Origin: Desulforapulum autotrophicum HRM2
GTDB taxonomy: Bacteria > Desulfobacterota > Desulfobacteria > Desulfobacterales > Desulfobacteraceae
Reading direction: 5' to 3'
Length of the DNA stretch: 64,000 nt
NCBI RefSeq assembly: GCF_000020365.1
Contig: NC_012108.1
Span: 2,666,001-2,730,000, forward strand
The translations under genes and the position numbers were made by a program. This document shows positions 1 through 8,931 of the stretch, piece after piece; position 1 is the first letter of the stretch, and the number at the start of each line of letters is the position of its first letter. A model generated the notes under the pieces. It searched no databases, was not told where the DNA came from, and worked only from the letters and a program-made list of their open reading frames with translations.

Positions 1-42
1 ACCCTGTCAAAGATTTCATTTGTGTTTATCCAGGAAATCACC

Positions 43-2889
43 ATGGACAAACTGCCCTGGCTTGGGTCCCACCCGGAGATCTGCAAAGCCCTTGTGTTTG
101 GAATGATTAAAAAAAGGCCGGAACGTGTGGTCAAGCTTTTAGAACGTTTTGGCCGCAGGGGTGATACGGCCATCCACCTTGCCATAACCAATATTGCCAC
201 AGGGGTGGATGCGACCCTTTCAAAGGAGCGGCGGCAGATCACCGCAGACGGTTCAAAATTAAGACTCAGGTTCAAGTCCATGGCTGCCCCTGATAAAAAA
301 CTGAGTTTTCTTGATAAAATGCGTTTTAGCTCAGTAAAAAAACAACTGTCAAATATCAAGCAGGGACGAACCACTGAACGCCTGGATTGCAGCGATAAAA
401 CCCTTGATCAGTTGGACCTCTCCTCGGGGACTTTTTTTTCACCCACGGTATTTGACGGGTGTATGATCAAAAATTCAAATTTTTCATTTTCATCGTTTGC
501 CAACACCTCGTTCCGGTCTGCCATTTTTGATACGGTCAATCTTAATGGTTCCCGGTTTGATGCCATCAGCTTTGATTGTGCTGTTTTCATGAATGTTTCA
601 GCCAATGGAGCGGTTTTTACCAAATGCAGCTTTGAAAATGCATCGTTTTTCGGAGTGAGCCTTGAATCGGCCCGGATGACGGATTGTGTTTTTACCGGTG
701 CCCAGATTTCTACCTCCCTGTTTGTCCGTGCCGACCTTTCCGGGTCTACATTTGCCGGCACCCGGACAGCCGATGTTTCCTTTGTTGAATCCATTCTGGC
801 GGATTCTGATTTTTCGGGGGTCCAGGCAAGTTTCACCCGTTTCCCCTCCCATACCGTATCAACTCTTGAGGCGGACAGGCCTAACTTCAATTTCCGGATG
901 TTTCTGTTCGACCCAGAAGACCTGCCTGATTTTTTGTTTGATCCCAAAGCCAACAGTGTCGGTATTGTAAAGGATCTCGTGTTTGAGTTGGATTCTCTGA
1001 TCCTCACGGACCTGATTCATTCCGGCGAAAAACTATTTTTAAACCAGAACAGGCTCTCCATTTTGACGGCAATGGATGTCTTTAAACCCAAACAGGCCGA
1101 CCTTTTTGAAATCATTCCCCTGCTCATCCACGAAAATATTGATTTTCCAGGTTATCAGGCCGACCTTGAACAAAGCCCCCGGGGGATTGCAGAATATCGA
1201 CCCTGTAAGCAGACAGTAAAGACGGCATCACGTTATGTGAACACTGGAAAACTTGAATGCCGATTTTCTGAATTGCCCCATGTGGAGGGACTTTTTACAA
1301 TGGGCAGCACAGGCACCATTGCCCAGGCTCCGGATTCAGACATTGACTACTGGGTATGTGTCCGCGGGTATGATCCTGAATGTATGGAGGAAAAAAGGTT
1401 TCAGCAGAAACTTACCCTGCTCGAACAATGGGCACTTGGGAAATTTAAAACCGAGATTCATTTTTTTATTGTGGACATCGACCGGGCAAGGATTGATGAT
1501 TTCGGAGACTCCACAAGGGAGAGTTCAGGTTCGGCCCAGGGGATGATCCTCAAGGAGGAGTTCTACCGGACCATGATCCATGTGGCGGGAAAACTCCCCT
1601 TTTGGTGTACACTGCCGGTTTCAGTCAGCCGGGAATACTATGGCCTGCTTCTGTCCAGGATCTGTGCCAACCGGTTTCAATGCCGATTTATTGATTTTGG
1701 TGATATACACGAGATTCCCTCGGCAGCCTATTTTGGTGCTTCCATCTGGCAGTTATTCAAACTGCTGGAAAGTCCTTTCAAATCAGTGATTAAAATGGCG
1801 CTTCTGGAGGAGTTTTTATACGCAAGGGGAAAGAAACAGCTGCTTTGCAACCGGTTCAAGGCCCAGTGGATGGACCCGGGGCTTTACCTGCCCCTTGGAA
1901 AAATTGATCCCTACTACATTCTTTTAAAGAGCCTTGTGGACTATTATGGGCAGGTCAACAATCCTGCAGCGGAAAGGCTTGTCCAGCAGTGCTTTTTTCT
2001 TAAAACCGGAATTACAAAGGATTCTGACCTGGATGAAACCCTGTTCAGCATGCGCTCTTTTTTTATTACCCGGGCCATGGACGAATGGGCCTGGACCCGG
2101 AAAATGGTATTTGAAAACGGAAACTTCAGGCAGTGGCAATACCTGAGCATTACACGGCTCAGCCGTCAGATTCAACAATACATGGTCAAAACCTACATCC
2201 GGATCAATCAGGCCATAGACAGGGAGCAATGCGCCATGATCACTCCGGAGGACCGGACGGTTCTCGGCCGAAAAATGTTTGTGGAATTTTCCAGTCAGCC
2301 GGGAAAAATTCCCAAAACACTGATGGTATCACGGAGCGATCGCCATTTTACCAGTCTGGTTTTAACCTATCTCTCTCAAACGGGAAAACCCAGCCAATGG
2401 GCCCTTGTCAACCGCTTTTCCCGGTCAGCACCAGAATCCAGGGAGGTGATCAGACAGGCCGAAACCATTGAGGAAATAGCCGCATGGTTTATCCAGAACC
2501 AGCTTTTTTCACCCTCGACCATCATCAACCTTCTTCCCAATCCCACACCTGTGAGTTCCAATGACATCCAGGGGCTGTTCCAGGCCCTTTACCGATTCTT
2601 CAACCATGACAACGGCAAATCACCAGGTTCCAAAAACCTGTTATCCAAGGCAAGGATAACGGCAATTTTTATCTCCATCAACCTGTGCGTTCCAAGAAAA
2701 AAACGGCGGATCCACGATTCCTCGGCCATCTATCTCAACTCCTGGGGCGAGATGTTCTGCATCCGGATTTCAAGCCAGCAGGGATTTGTCTTAAGAGACG
2801 AGATCCTGGAACGGCTGAAGACGATGCTTGAACTGAAAACTCTCCCGGACAGGATTTTTTTTCATTATCCAGGAACCTTTCATCGCTGA
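43..2889 (+). CDS. cyaA: Class I adenylate cyclase with pentapeptide-repeat insert
   Basis: Predicted cytoplasmic class I (enterobacterial-type) adenylate cyclase making cAMP from ATP. The catalytic signature is a GS followed by DSDID (D431, D433, D435 from the ATG at 43), the nucleotidyltransferase-like metal-binding pattern of E. coli CyaA; the following segment with LLEQWA and EEFYRT also matches that family. Residues about 115-275 are rich in A(D/N)LS/F-type five-residue repeats, a pentapeptide-repeat stretch that E. coli CyaA (848 aa) lacks, which explains the greater length (948 aa). The ATG at 43 has an AGGA ribosome site six bases upstream. The frame is open to base 1, so a longer N-terminus outside the window cannot be excluded; a GTG at 22 is also possible. 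Product class is secure; the role of the repeats is unknown. Confidence 0.85.
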   Translation: MDKLPWLGSHPEICKALVFGMIKKRPERVVKLLERFGRRGDTAIHLAITNIATGVDATLSKERRQITADGSKLRLRFKSMAAPDKKLSFLDKMRFSSVKKQLSNIKQGRTTERLDCSDKTLDQLDLSSGTFFSPTVFDGCMIKNSNFSFSSFANTSFRSAIFDTVNLNGSRFDAISFDCAVFMNVSANGAVFTKCSFENASFFGVSLESARMTDCVFTGAQISTSLFVRADLSGSTFAGTRTADVSFVESILADSDFSGVQASFTRFPSHTVSTLEADRPNFNFRMFLFDPEDLPDFLFDPKANSVGIVKDLVFELDSLILTDLIHSGEKLFLNQNRLSILTAMDVFKPKQADLFEIIPLLIHENIDFPGYQADLEQSPRGIAEYRPCKQTVKTASRYVNTGKLECRFSELPHVEGLFTMGSTGTIAQAPDSDIDYWVCVRGYDPECMEEKRFQQKLTLLEQWALGKFKTEIHFFIVDIDRARIDDFGDSTRESSGSAQGMILKEEFYRTMIHVAGKLPFWCTLPVSVSREYYGLLLSRICANRFQCRFIDFGDIHEIPSAAYFGASIWQLFKLLESPFKSVIKMALLEEFLYARGKKQLLCNRFKAQWMDPGLYLPLGKIDPYYILLKSLVDYYGQVNNPAAERLVQQCFFLKTGITKDSDLDETLFSMRSFFITRAMDEWAWTRKMVFENGNFRQWQYLSITRLSRQIQQYMVKTYIRINQAIDREQCAMITPEDRTVLGRKMFVEFSSQPGKIPKTLMVSRSDRHFTSLVLTYLSQTGKPSQWALVNRFSRSAPESREVIRQAETIEEIAAWFIQNQLFSPSTIINLLPNPTPVSSNDIQGLFQALYRFFNHDNGKSPGSKNLLSKARITAIFISINLCVPRKKRRIHDSSAIYLNSWGEMFCIRISSQQGFVLRDEILERLKTMLELKTLPDRIFFHYPGTFHR

Positions 2890-2921
2890 GGCCGGGGGGG
2901 CCATGTTCAGGGGTAACCGTC

Positions 2922-4004
2922 CTATACCTGGGTGAACAGGTCGGGTTCAGGTTCCGGGAATGGGGTGTATTCGACCTGGAATGCCCTTTGTTCCAGGTCA
3001 CGGGTTATGGACTGGACCCCGTCCAGGTGGAGAAACCGCTCCTGGTTTGTGACAACCTCGAAACCATGGGTGTCGTTAAAGTGCTTGAACGTTTTTTTCT
3101 CTTGTCGTCTGGTCTTTACAAAGGCCTGGTGCCGTTCGAGTCTCTGGAGAATTTCCTGGTTGAGAAGAGGTTTTGAGCGCTCGATACGCTGGGAAATGGG
3201 TTCCCAGAATCCAGGGTCAACCTCGAACCCCAGGCTGTTTCGCCCTGCGGCCATGGCGGCAAGGGTCGTCGTTCCAAGGCCCAGAAAAGGGTCCACCACA
3301 ATGTCTTGCTTGACCGAAAACATGTTGATGAGCCGATAGGGCAGGCTAAAGGGAAAGGATCCGCTTCGCTTTCTGACGGCTTTGTCTTCAAGCTTTTGAA
3401 CCGTGCCTTTGAGGTCGAACCAGACATCGGAGAACCATTGGTTCCGCTCTTCCCAGAACAGCGCGCTTTGTCTGCGGTTCTCTTTTTCCCCCGCGCTTTT
3501 GAATTGACGTTTGTCTCCCTTTCTCAGGATGAGAACATACTCATGTTCCAGGGTAACATAGGCCCCGGCCGGGAGCATACCCGATCCCATGAACTTATTG
3601 GGGGCATTGGTCTGTTTTCTCCAGAGGATCAACGGCATGGGGGAAAATCCCAGGTTCACCATGGCGGTTAAAATCCTGGCATGATTTGGATAAAGTTGAA
3701 AAACGCCATCCACAGTCCTGGTTGCATCTCCAATATTAATGCAGGCAAAGGATCCCGGGGCCAGGATCCGATAGGTTTCCTGCCATACCTGGTCAAGTTT
3801 GCGGTGCATCATCTCAAAGGCTTGCATGCCTTTGCCCTGGGAAAGGGCGGCCTTGATGTCTGCATTCTGGGAGCAAAAAAGGTCGTCCCACATTTCCACC
3901 ATGGGATAGGGCGGGGAGGTGACGACCAGGTTGACAGAGTTGGATTCAACCGCTCCCATGTCGGCGCTGTCGGTAAAATGAACGCGATGACGGGTTGTTG
4001 TCAA
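2922..4004 (-). CDS. Solitary DNA methyltransferase (N4/N6, beta order)
   Basis: S-adenosylmethionine-dependent DNA methylase of the N-4/N-6 family. Motif IV is SPPY at residues 30-33, near the N-terminus, and the SAM-binding motif DPFLGLGTT lies near residue 240, the order typical of beta-class enzymes; SPPY favours N4-cytosine methylation over N6-adenine, by family precedent. There is no restriction endonuclease next to it, so it is an orphan methylase or a regulatory one. The start is a TTG (4004-4002) whose bases overlap the TGA stop of the upstream LOG-family gene, with a GGAAA ribosome site within that gene, so the two are probably translationally coupled. An ATG 15 codons further in is a less likely start because it sits only 17 residues before motif IV. 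Confidence 0.85.
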   Translation of the reverse strand: MTTTRHRVHFTDSADMGAVESNSVNLVVTSPPYPMVEMWDDLFCSQNADIKAALSQGKGMQAFEMMHRKLDQVWQETYRILAPGSFACINIGDATRTVDGVFQLYPNHARILTAMVNLGFSPMPLILWRKQTNAPNKFMGSGMLPAGAYVTLEHEYVLILRKGDKRQFKSAGEKENRRQSALFWEERNQWFSDVWFDLKGTVQKLEDKAVRKRSGSFPFSLPYRLINMFSVKQDIVVDPFLGLGTTTLAAMAAGRNSLGFEVDPGFWEPISQRIERSKPLLNQEILQRLERHQAFVKTRRQEKKTFKHFNDTHGFEVVTNQERFLHLDGVQSITRDLEQRAFQVEYTPFPEPEPDLFTQV

Positions 4005-4687
4005 TTACTTTCCTTTTTCCTGTATTCCAAAACCGCATTTACAATTTCCTGGGGATCGTCCAGCACTTTGAATATATCGAGGTTCTCCGGTGATATCATC
4101 CCATTGTCGAGCAAACTTGCCCTGATCCAGTCCACAAGGCCTGACCAGTAGTCGCTGCCAACCAGGATGACAGGCAGGGGTTTAATTCGATGGGTCTGGA
4201 TCAGTGTAACTGCCTCAAATAGTTCGTCAAGGGTGCCGAACCCACCGGGAATGATAACGTAGGCCTGGGCATATTTGATGAACATCACCTTGCGGATAAA
4301 GAAGTAGTTGAACTCCATTTCAATGGTGGTATAGGGGTTGGGTGCCTGTTCGTGGGGCAGATTGATGTTTAGGCCGACCGAGGTTCCGCCGGCTGAATTG
4401 GCACCCTTGTTTGCAGCCTCCATAATGCCGCCGCCGCCGCCGGTGATGACGCCGAATCCTGCCTTGACAAAAAGGGCAGCAATGGCTTCTGCCTTTTTAA
4501 AGTAGGGGGAGTCTGGAGCGGTTCGGGCTGACCCGAAAATGGTGACCGCAGGGCCGATATTGTGCAGGGTGTCAATTCCTTCGACAAACTCGCCCATGAT
4601 TTTGAAAAGCCGCCAAGATTCACCGCTTTTAAAGTCGTCAATGGGATATTTCCCATTGGAAGATTTTTTCTGTCTCATCTGGTTCAA
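4001..4687 (-). CDS. LOG-family / TIGR00730 Rossmann-fold protein
   Basis: Member of the 'lysine decarboxylase-like' LOG family, many of which hydrolyse nucleoside 5'-monophosphates to free base and ribose phosphate. The diagnostic PGGFGTLDE motif is at about residues 146-154 and a glycine run GGGGGIMEAA at about 78-87 forms the phosphate-binding loop. Length (228 aa) is normal for the family. The start is a TTG with AGGAG seven bases upstream; an ATG three codons later is an alternative. It overlaps the downstream DNA methyltransferase start. True lysine decarboxylase activity is not expected. The substrate cannot be read from sequence. Confidence 0.85.
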   Translation of the reverse strand: MNQMRQKKSSNGKYPIDDFKSGESWRLFKIMGEFVEGIDTLHNIGPAVTIFGSARTAPDSPYFKKAEAIAALFVKAGFGVITGGGGGIMEAANKGANSAGGTSVGLNINLPHEQAPNPYTTIEMEFNYFFIRKVMFIKYAQAYVIIPGGFGTLDELFEAVTLIQTHRIKPLPVILVGSDYWSGLVDWIRASLLDNGMISPENLDIFKVLDDPQEIVNAVLEYRKKESN

Positions 4688-5035
4688 ATAATTTCTCCTG
4701 ATTGTATGAAAAATTTTTTCCGGCCCACAGCCGAAGACTATACTATTCAGCCATTGCCCTGGTAAAGGGGCACCTATCTTTACCGAAAATGATAATTGAC
4801 GGCTCCATCTCTACCTCCCCTGTTCTATGATCTGATGGTAAACGAACCGGCTTATTATGGGGTTATTCAGCTTAATTATTATCATAAACAGGCAGATTGG
4901 CATAGTCAAAAATCCTCCGGCCTCCATGTTCAGCAACGGACACCGTCTATCACTTACCGATGCAGCCACAACTATAATTGATACCCGGGATTCAATGGCG
5001 TTGACTGTATTGGTTTACAGAGATAAGATATAAAA
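4688..5035. other. Intergenic region between divergent genes
   Basis: Spacer of 348 bases between the minus-strand LOG gene and the plus-strand SpoU methyltransferase. Apart from the promoter at 5001-5029 I see no repeat or structured element. A 61-codon open frame at 4796-4981 has no ribosome site and no recognisable sequence, so I do not call it. Confidence 0.5.
5001..5029 (+). promoter_or_regulatory. Sigma-70-type promoter, candidate leaderless start
   Basis: TTGACT (5001-5006), 17-base spacer, TAAGAT (5024-5029). Both boxes match the consensus at five of six positions. Transcription would begin at about 5035-5037, essentially at the ATG (5036) of the next gene, and no Shine-Dalgarno sequence precedes that ATG. 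Confidence 0.5.
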
Positions 5036-5521
5036 ATGTCAAGGGTGAAGCAGAAATACAAGCAGGACGGTTTCTACGGAATTGGTTTGATCCACTCGGT
5101 CAAGGGGCTCAACATCGGCACCCTGTGGCGGTCGGCCTATATTCTCGGGGCGTCGTTTATCTTTACCATAGGAAACCGCTACAGCCGCCAACCCGGGGAT
5201 GTCACCCGGACCTGGACCAGGATTCCCCTGTTTCACCATGACACCTTTGAAGACTTTTACAGCCATCTGCCCCATGACACACGGCTTATAGGGGTTGAAA
5301 TGGGGGATACCGCGGTTGCCCTGGACCGTTTTGACCACCCTTCACGGGCCGTCTATCTCCTGGGTAATGAACAGCTGGGGTTGTCACCCGGGGTGATGGA
5401 AAAATGCCATCGTTTGGTAAAACTGCCCGGAGCGTTCAGCCTGAATGTTGCCGTTGCAGGAAGTCTTGTCATGTATGACCGGGTCTCAAAAATCTCCCAT
5501 GCTTTTCCCGGGAGGTTGTAA
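5036..5521 (+). CDS. SpoU/TrmH-family RNA methyltransferase
   Basis: Predicted SAM-dependent 2'-O-ribose methyltransferase of the SPOUT superfamily acting on tRNA or rRNA. The knotted SAM-site motifs are visible: LLGNEQLGLS at about residues 108-117 and the C-terminal LPGAFSLNVAVAGSLVMYD, where the asparagine and the hydrophobic run are characteristic. Length (161 aa) matches the minimal catalytic domain with no extra RNA-binding domain, as in TrmL or the small SpoU proteins. There is no Shine-Dalgarno sequence before the ATG. A well-spaced promoter ends seven bases upstream, so the message may be leaderless. It is followed 32 bases later by an unknown gene in the same direction. The RNA target cannot be assigned. 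Confidence 0.85.
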   Translation: MSRVKQKYKQDGFYGIGLIHSVKGLNIGTLWRSAYILGASFIFTIGNRYSRQPGDVTRTWTRIPLFHHDTFEDFYSHLPHDTRLIGVEMGDTAVALDRFDHPSRAVYLLGNEQLGLSPGVMEKCHRLVKLPGAFSLNVAVAGSLVMYDRVSKISHAFPGRL

Positions 5522-5553
5522 CAGGTATCGATAAAATTGGAGGAGGAAGCACC

Positions 5554-6363
5554 ATGGGATTTCGGGACAATCTGTTAAAACGGATCACCATAAACAATCT
5601 TGTGCGGACCATAGATAGGACCATTGGCACGGCTGAAAGCGGCACCAAGGTGGACAAGAAATCCATGAAGGAACTCCTTGGAATGTCCACCTTTGTTGTT
5701 CACAGGGAGCGGGACATGGATCTTTACATAAGGCCGCTGAACGATAAAATTCATCAGATCCTTGTACTGGACAATGAACTTCCGCTGTTTGAGACCTCCC
5801 TTGATGATGTTCTGCTCAGAAGGGACCCCACTCTCAAGGAGATGATCAGCATACGCAACGCCCTTAAAATTCTGAACGATAAGGATGTGGTAAAGTTCAG
5901 GAGAAAGACAAGTCTGGATTTTCTCCACAAGGACCTTCTCAAGGATCTTGACCTGACCTTTTCAGATGAAGATCTTGAGTCCATTTTCAATCAGGCCGTA
6001 AAAGCCCTTGCAGACCGTGACCGGGACGGGATAGTTGAGGCAATCGTGCTTTTTTCTGAAATTCTGGGATATGTTCCGGCAATCCCTGCCTTTGAGATCA
6101 GGCAACACCGGGTCTGGGGAAAATCTGGATCCGACATTCCTGGAAAGACTGTCTTCGGCCCCATGGTCATCTACAATCCTGATACAAACCGCTTAGTACT
6201 CTGGGTTGAATCTGTTGAAAAACTTGATCCCGGAGCGGTTGAAAGCTTGTTTATGGAAAAAAATGAGCAACCCTCCCAATGGATCCAGGGTCCTGCCGTA
6301 TTCGAATTTCTCCGGGACAAGGCCCGTGCCCAGGGATTTGTGGCTCCCATGGCCCTAAACTAG
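5554..6363 (+). CDS. Conserved hypothetical protein upstream of LonB-like protease
   Basis: Unrecognised 269-residue soluble protein. It has a strong GGAGGAGG ribosome site. The N-terminal half is charged and predicted helical (many K/R/D/E, repeated DKKS, DKDVV and KDLL segments); the C-terminal third is more globular. There is no signal peptide, membrane segment or cysteine motif. It ends 12 bases before the ATG of the LonB-like protease, so the two are very probably co-transcribed; an adaptor or substrate role for the protease is possible but is only inference from position. Confidence 0.65.
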   Translation: MGFRDNLLKRITINNLVRTIDRTIGTAESGTKVDKKSMKELLGMSTFVVHRERDMDLYIRPLNDKIHQILVLDNELPLFETSLDDVLLRRDPTLKEMISIRNALKILNDKDVVKFRRKTSLDFLHKDLLKDLDLTFSDEDLESIFNQAVKALADRDRDGIVEAIVLFSEILGYVPAIPAFEIRQHRVWGKSGSDIPGKTVFGPMVIYNPDTNRLVLWVESVEKLDPGAVESLFMEKNEQPSQWIQGPAVFEFLRDKARAQGFVAPMALN

Positions 6364-6375
6364 AAGGAAAACAAT

Positions 6376-8763
6376 ATGCAGCAAAAGTTCAAGATTCAGG
6401 CCCGGGATATTGTCAAAGCATTACCCTCGGGATTGTTTGATTTTCAGGATACGTCCCAGTTACCCCCCCTGGACACGATAATTGGCCAAAAAAGAGCTGT
6501 TGAAGCCATTGACTTTGGTTTGAACATGAAGGGCCCAGAGTATAATATTTTTGTAACAGGCCTTGAAGGAACTGGAAAATCAACCATTGTCAAAAAACTT
6601 GTCCATGAACATGCCCTGGACCATGAGATCCCTCAAGACCTTTGCCTGGTCAATAACTTTGACGATGCTTACCGTCCGGTTGTCATTGAAATGCCGGCAG
6701 GATCGGCCGTTTATTTCAGCAGAAGCATGACCCAGTTCATCGAAGTACTCAAGACCAAGATCCTGGATCTGTTTAAAACTCCCCAGTTCAACGAACAGCA
6801 GAACGCCATTGAGAAAGAAACCCTGGACCGTCAAAAAGAGCTGTTTGACGGAATTGAACGCTTTGCCCGGGAAAAAGGTGTTTCCATCGTCAGGGCTGAT
6901 CCAGAGTATCAGGTTGTACCCCTCCATGATGGGCAACCCATGTCAAATGAGGCCTACCAGGCACTGGATGAAAGCCTGCGCAAAACCATTGACGATGGCA
7001 TGGCTGAGGTCCAAGATAAACTCCAGACCTGCCTCATGGAAATCAATACCCTTGGTGAAGAGACCAAGGCTCAGCTGAAGACCCTGGTTGCCGCAAGAGT
7101 CGAAGAGTTGATTTCAGAACAGATCGATCCGATTCGTTACTATTTCAAGGATTGCAGTGATATCCAAACCTACCTGAAAAAGGTCACAGCGGATATTATT
7201 GAAAATATTTCCCTGTTTCTGGGCAGGCAGACCCGGGAGGATCTTGAACAGGAAAAATTCCTTGAGATGACCCGGGCCCTTGTGAAAAAATATCAGGTCA
7301 ATGTCCTTGTGGATCGCAGACAGGAACGAGGGGCGCCTGTGGTGTTTGAGCCCAATCCAAACTTTCATAATCTGTTTGGCAAAATTGAAAAAAAACCGGC
7401 CATGGGTTCGTTTGAGACTGATTTTACCATGGTTCTGGCAGGGTCTCTGCTCAAAGCCAATGGGGGATACCTGATCATCAACATTGAACCCCTTCTGGTC
7501 AATCCTGCTGTATGGGAAGCCTTGAAAAGTACACTCCAGGAATCCAGACTCAGGATTGAAGACATGCCCGGTCAGGCAGACTACGGTATGCCCTCGTTGA
7601 AGCCTGCCCCCATCCCCCTTAATGTCAAGGTTATTCTGGTGGGGGGCTACGAACCGTTCAGGCTTTTACAGAGCGAGGATTCCCGGTTCAACAAGATATT
7701 CAAGGTCAGGGCTGATTTTGACTACGAAGCTGAAAAGACAGACGAGAACCTATACAATTATGCACGGTTTATTGCCCGGGTTTGCGGGAATGAGGCCCTG
7801 CTGGGTTTTACGGCCCAGGGGGTTGAGGCAGTCATTGAATATGGCAGCCGCATGGTGGCGGACCAGCACAAACTTTCCCTCAGGTTTGGACAGATCCTCG
7901 GTGTTCTCAAGGAGGCTGATTACTGGGCAAAGAAAACAGGAGCCCCAGTGGTCGACGGTGAACATGTGGCAAAGGCTTTGAACCAGTTCCGGTTTCGCCA
8001 CAACCTTTACGAGGAAAAGATGCTCGAGCAATTTGAGGATCAGTCAGTCCTCATGGATGTCCATGGCAGTGTTGTCGGCCAGGTCAATGCCCTTGCCGTG
8101 TATGACATGGGTGAAATCGCGTTTGGACGGCCTACACGGATTACAGCGGAATCCTATATGGGAACGCCCGGAATCATCAGTATTGAACGTGAATCGGATC
8201 TGTCAGGGGAGACCCATGACAAGGGCGTGATGATTGTTGCAGGCTACCTTGGCAGGATGTTTGCCCGCAATTACCCATTGAGCGTGAGCATCAGCATCAC
8301 CTTTGAGCAGAGCTATTACGGTATTGACGGCGACAGCGCCTCTTCAACCGAGCTTTACGCCGTGCTTTCAAGCCTGTCCGGGGTCCCCATTCGCCAGGAA
8401 GTAGCTGTTACCGGTTCTGTGAACCAGAAAGGAGAAATCCAGGCCATTGGGGGTGTGAACGAAAAAATCGAGGGGTTTTACGACATCTGCGTTAAAAAGG
8501 GCCTCACCAAAAATCAGGGCGTCATGATTCCCGCCTCAAACATGAGAAATCTTGTATTGAGAAAGGATGTGGTCGATGCCATTGAACAAGGGATGTTTCA
8601 TCTCTATCAGGTCACCCGGATTGAACAGGGCATTGAGGTCCTGACCGGTGTCAGGGCCGGTGAACCCGACGAAAGCGGAGTCTACCCTCCCGAAACGCTG
8701 TTTGGAAAAGTCCATGAAAAGTTAAAGAGATACCATGAACTTTCCACCATGTTCAATAGATAA
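6376..8763 (+). CDS. LonB-like AAA+ ATP-dependent protease
   Basis: Predicted ATP-dependent serine protease of the bacterial LonB-like family (about 800 aa), cytoplasmic. A Walker A motif (GLEGTGKS) is at about residues 63-70, within an AAA+ domain interrupted by a long coiled-coil-like insert (residues about 130-270). The C-terminal Lon protease domain carries the Ser-Lys dyad: S654 in DGDSASS and K697 in GGVNEKIEGF, both spaced as in Lon. Unlike classical LonA there is no N-terminal LAN domain. It probably forms an operon with the preceding unknown gene. A 161-bp palindromic repeat begins directly after its TAA and probably separates it from the convergent recD2 gene. Confidence 0.88.
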   Translation: MQQKFKIQARDIVKALPSGLFDFQDTSQLPPLDTIIGQKRAVEAIDFGLNMKGPEYNIFVTGLEGTGKSTIVKKLVHEHALDHEIPQDLCLVNNFDDAYRPVVIEMPAGSAVYFSRSMTQFIEVLKTKILDLFKTPQFNEQQNAIEKETLDRQKELFDGIERFAREKGVSIVRADPEYQVVPLHDGQPMSNEAYQALDESLRKTIDDGMAEVQDKLQTCLMEINTLGEETKAQLKTLVAARVEELISEQIDPIRYYFKDCSDIQTYLKKVTADIIENISLFLGRQTREDLEQEKFLEMTRALVKKYQVNVLVDRRQERGAPVVFEPNPNFHNLFGKIEKKPAMGSFETDFTMVLAGSLLKANGGYLIINIEPLLVNPAVWEALKSTLQESRLRIEDMPGQADYGMPSLKPAPIPLNVKVILVGGYEPFRLLQSEDSRFNKIFKVRADFDYEAEKTDENLYNYARFIARVCGNEALLGFTAQGVEAVIEYGSRMVADQHKLSLRFGQILGVLKEADYWAKKTGAPVVDGEHVAKALNQFRFRHNLYEEKMLEQFEDQSVLMDVHGSVVGQVNALAVYDMGEIAFGRPTRITAESYMGTPGIISIERESDLSGETHDKGVMIVAGYLGRMFARNYPLSVSISITFEQSYYGIDGDSASSTELYAVLSSLSGVPIRQEVAVTGSVNQKGEIQAIGGVNEKIEGFYDICVKKGLTKNQGVMIPASNMRNLVLRKDVVDAIEQGMFHLYQVTRIEQGIEVLTGVRAGEPDESGVYPPETLFGKVHEKLKRYHELSTMFNR

Positions 8764-8924
8764 GGCCCATGATCGGAATAAAATCTTCCAAAACATGGCG
8801 GAGGATTTTAAGTCGTATTCAAGGCGCGTTAATGGGAGCATATTGAAATATGTGCCCATTAAGGCAACGAAGAAGACGGATTAAAAGACACGCCATGTGG
8901 GAGGTTTTATTTTGATCATGGGCC
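8764..8924 (+). repeat. 161-bp palindromic interspersed element, copy 1
   Basis: A 161-base element bounded by GGCCCATGATC and GATCATGGGCC. Its outer 37 bases form an imperfect inverted repeat, and a central dyad (TTAATGGG...CCCATTAA, around GCATATT/AATATGT) lets the whole unit fold into a long hairpin. An inverted second copy with about six differences is at 55327-55487. It encodes nothing and fills the gap between two convergent genes, starting immediately after a stop codon, where it could also act as a bidirectional terminator. It resembles a miniature inverted-repeat or REP-type element. Confidence 0.85.
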
Positions 8925-8931
8925 TAAATGC

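Noticed and set aside
2922-4687. Restriction-modification system
   Set aside because: Only a methylase is present; the neighbour is a LOG-family protein, not an endonuclease.
4001-4687. Lysine decarboxylase annotation
   Set aside because: The PGGFGTLDE motif marks the LOG nucleotide phosphoribohydrolase-like family; the decarboxylase name is historical.
4796-4981. 61-codon open frame between the LOG and SpoU genes
   Set aside because: No ribosome site, unremarkable composition and no recognisable motif.
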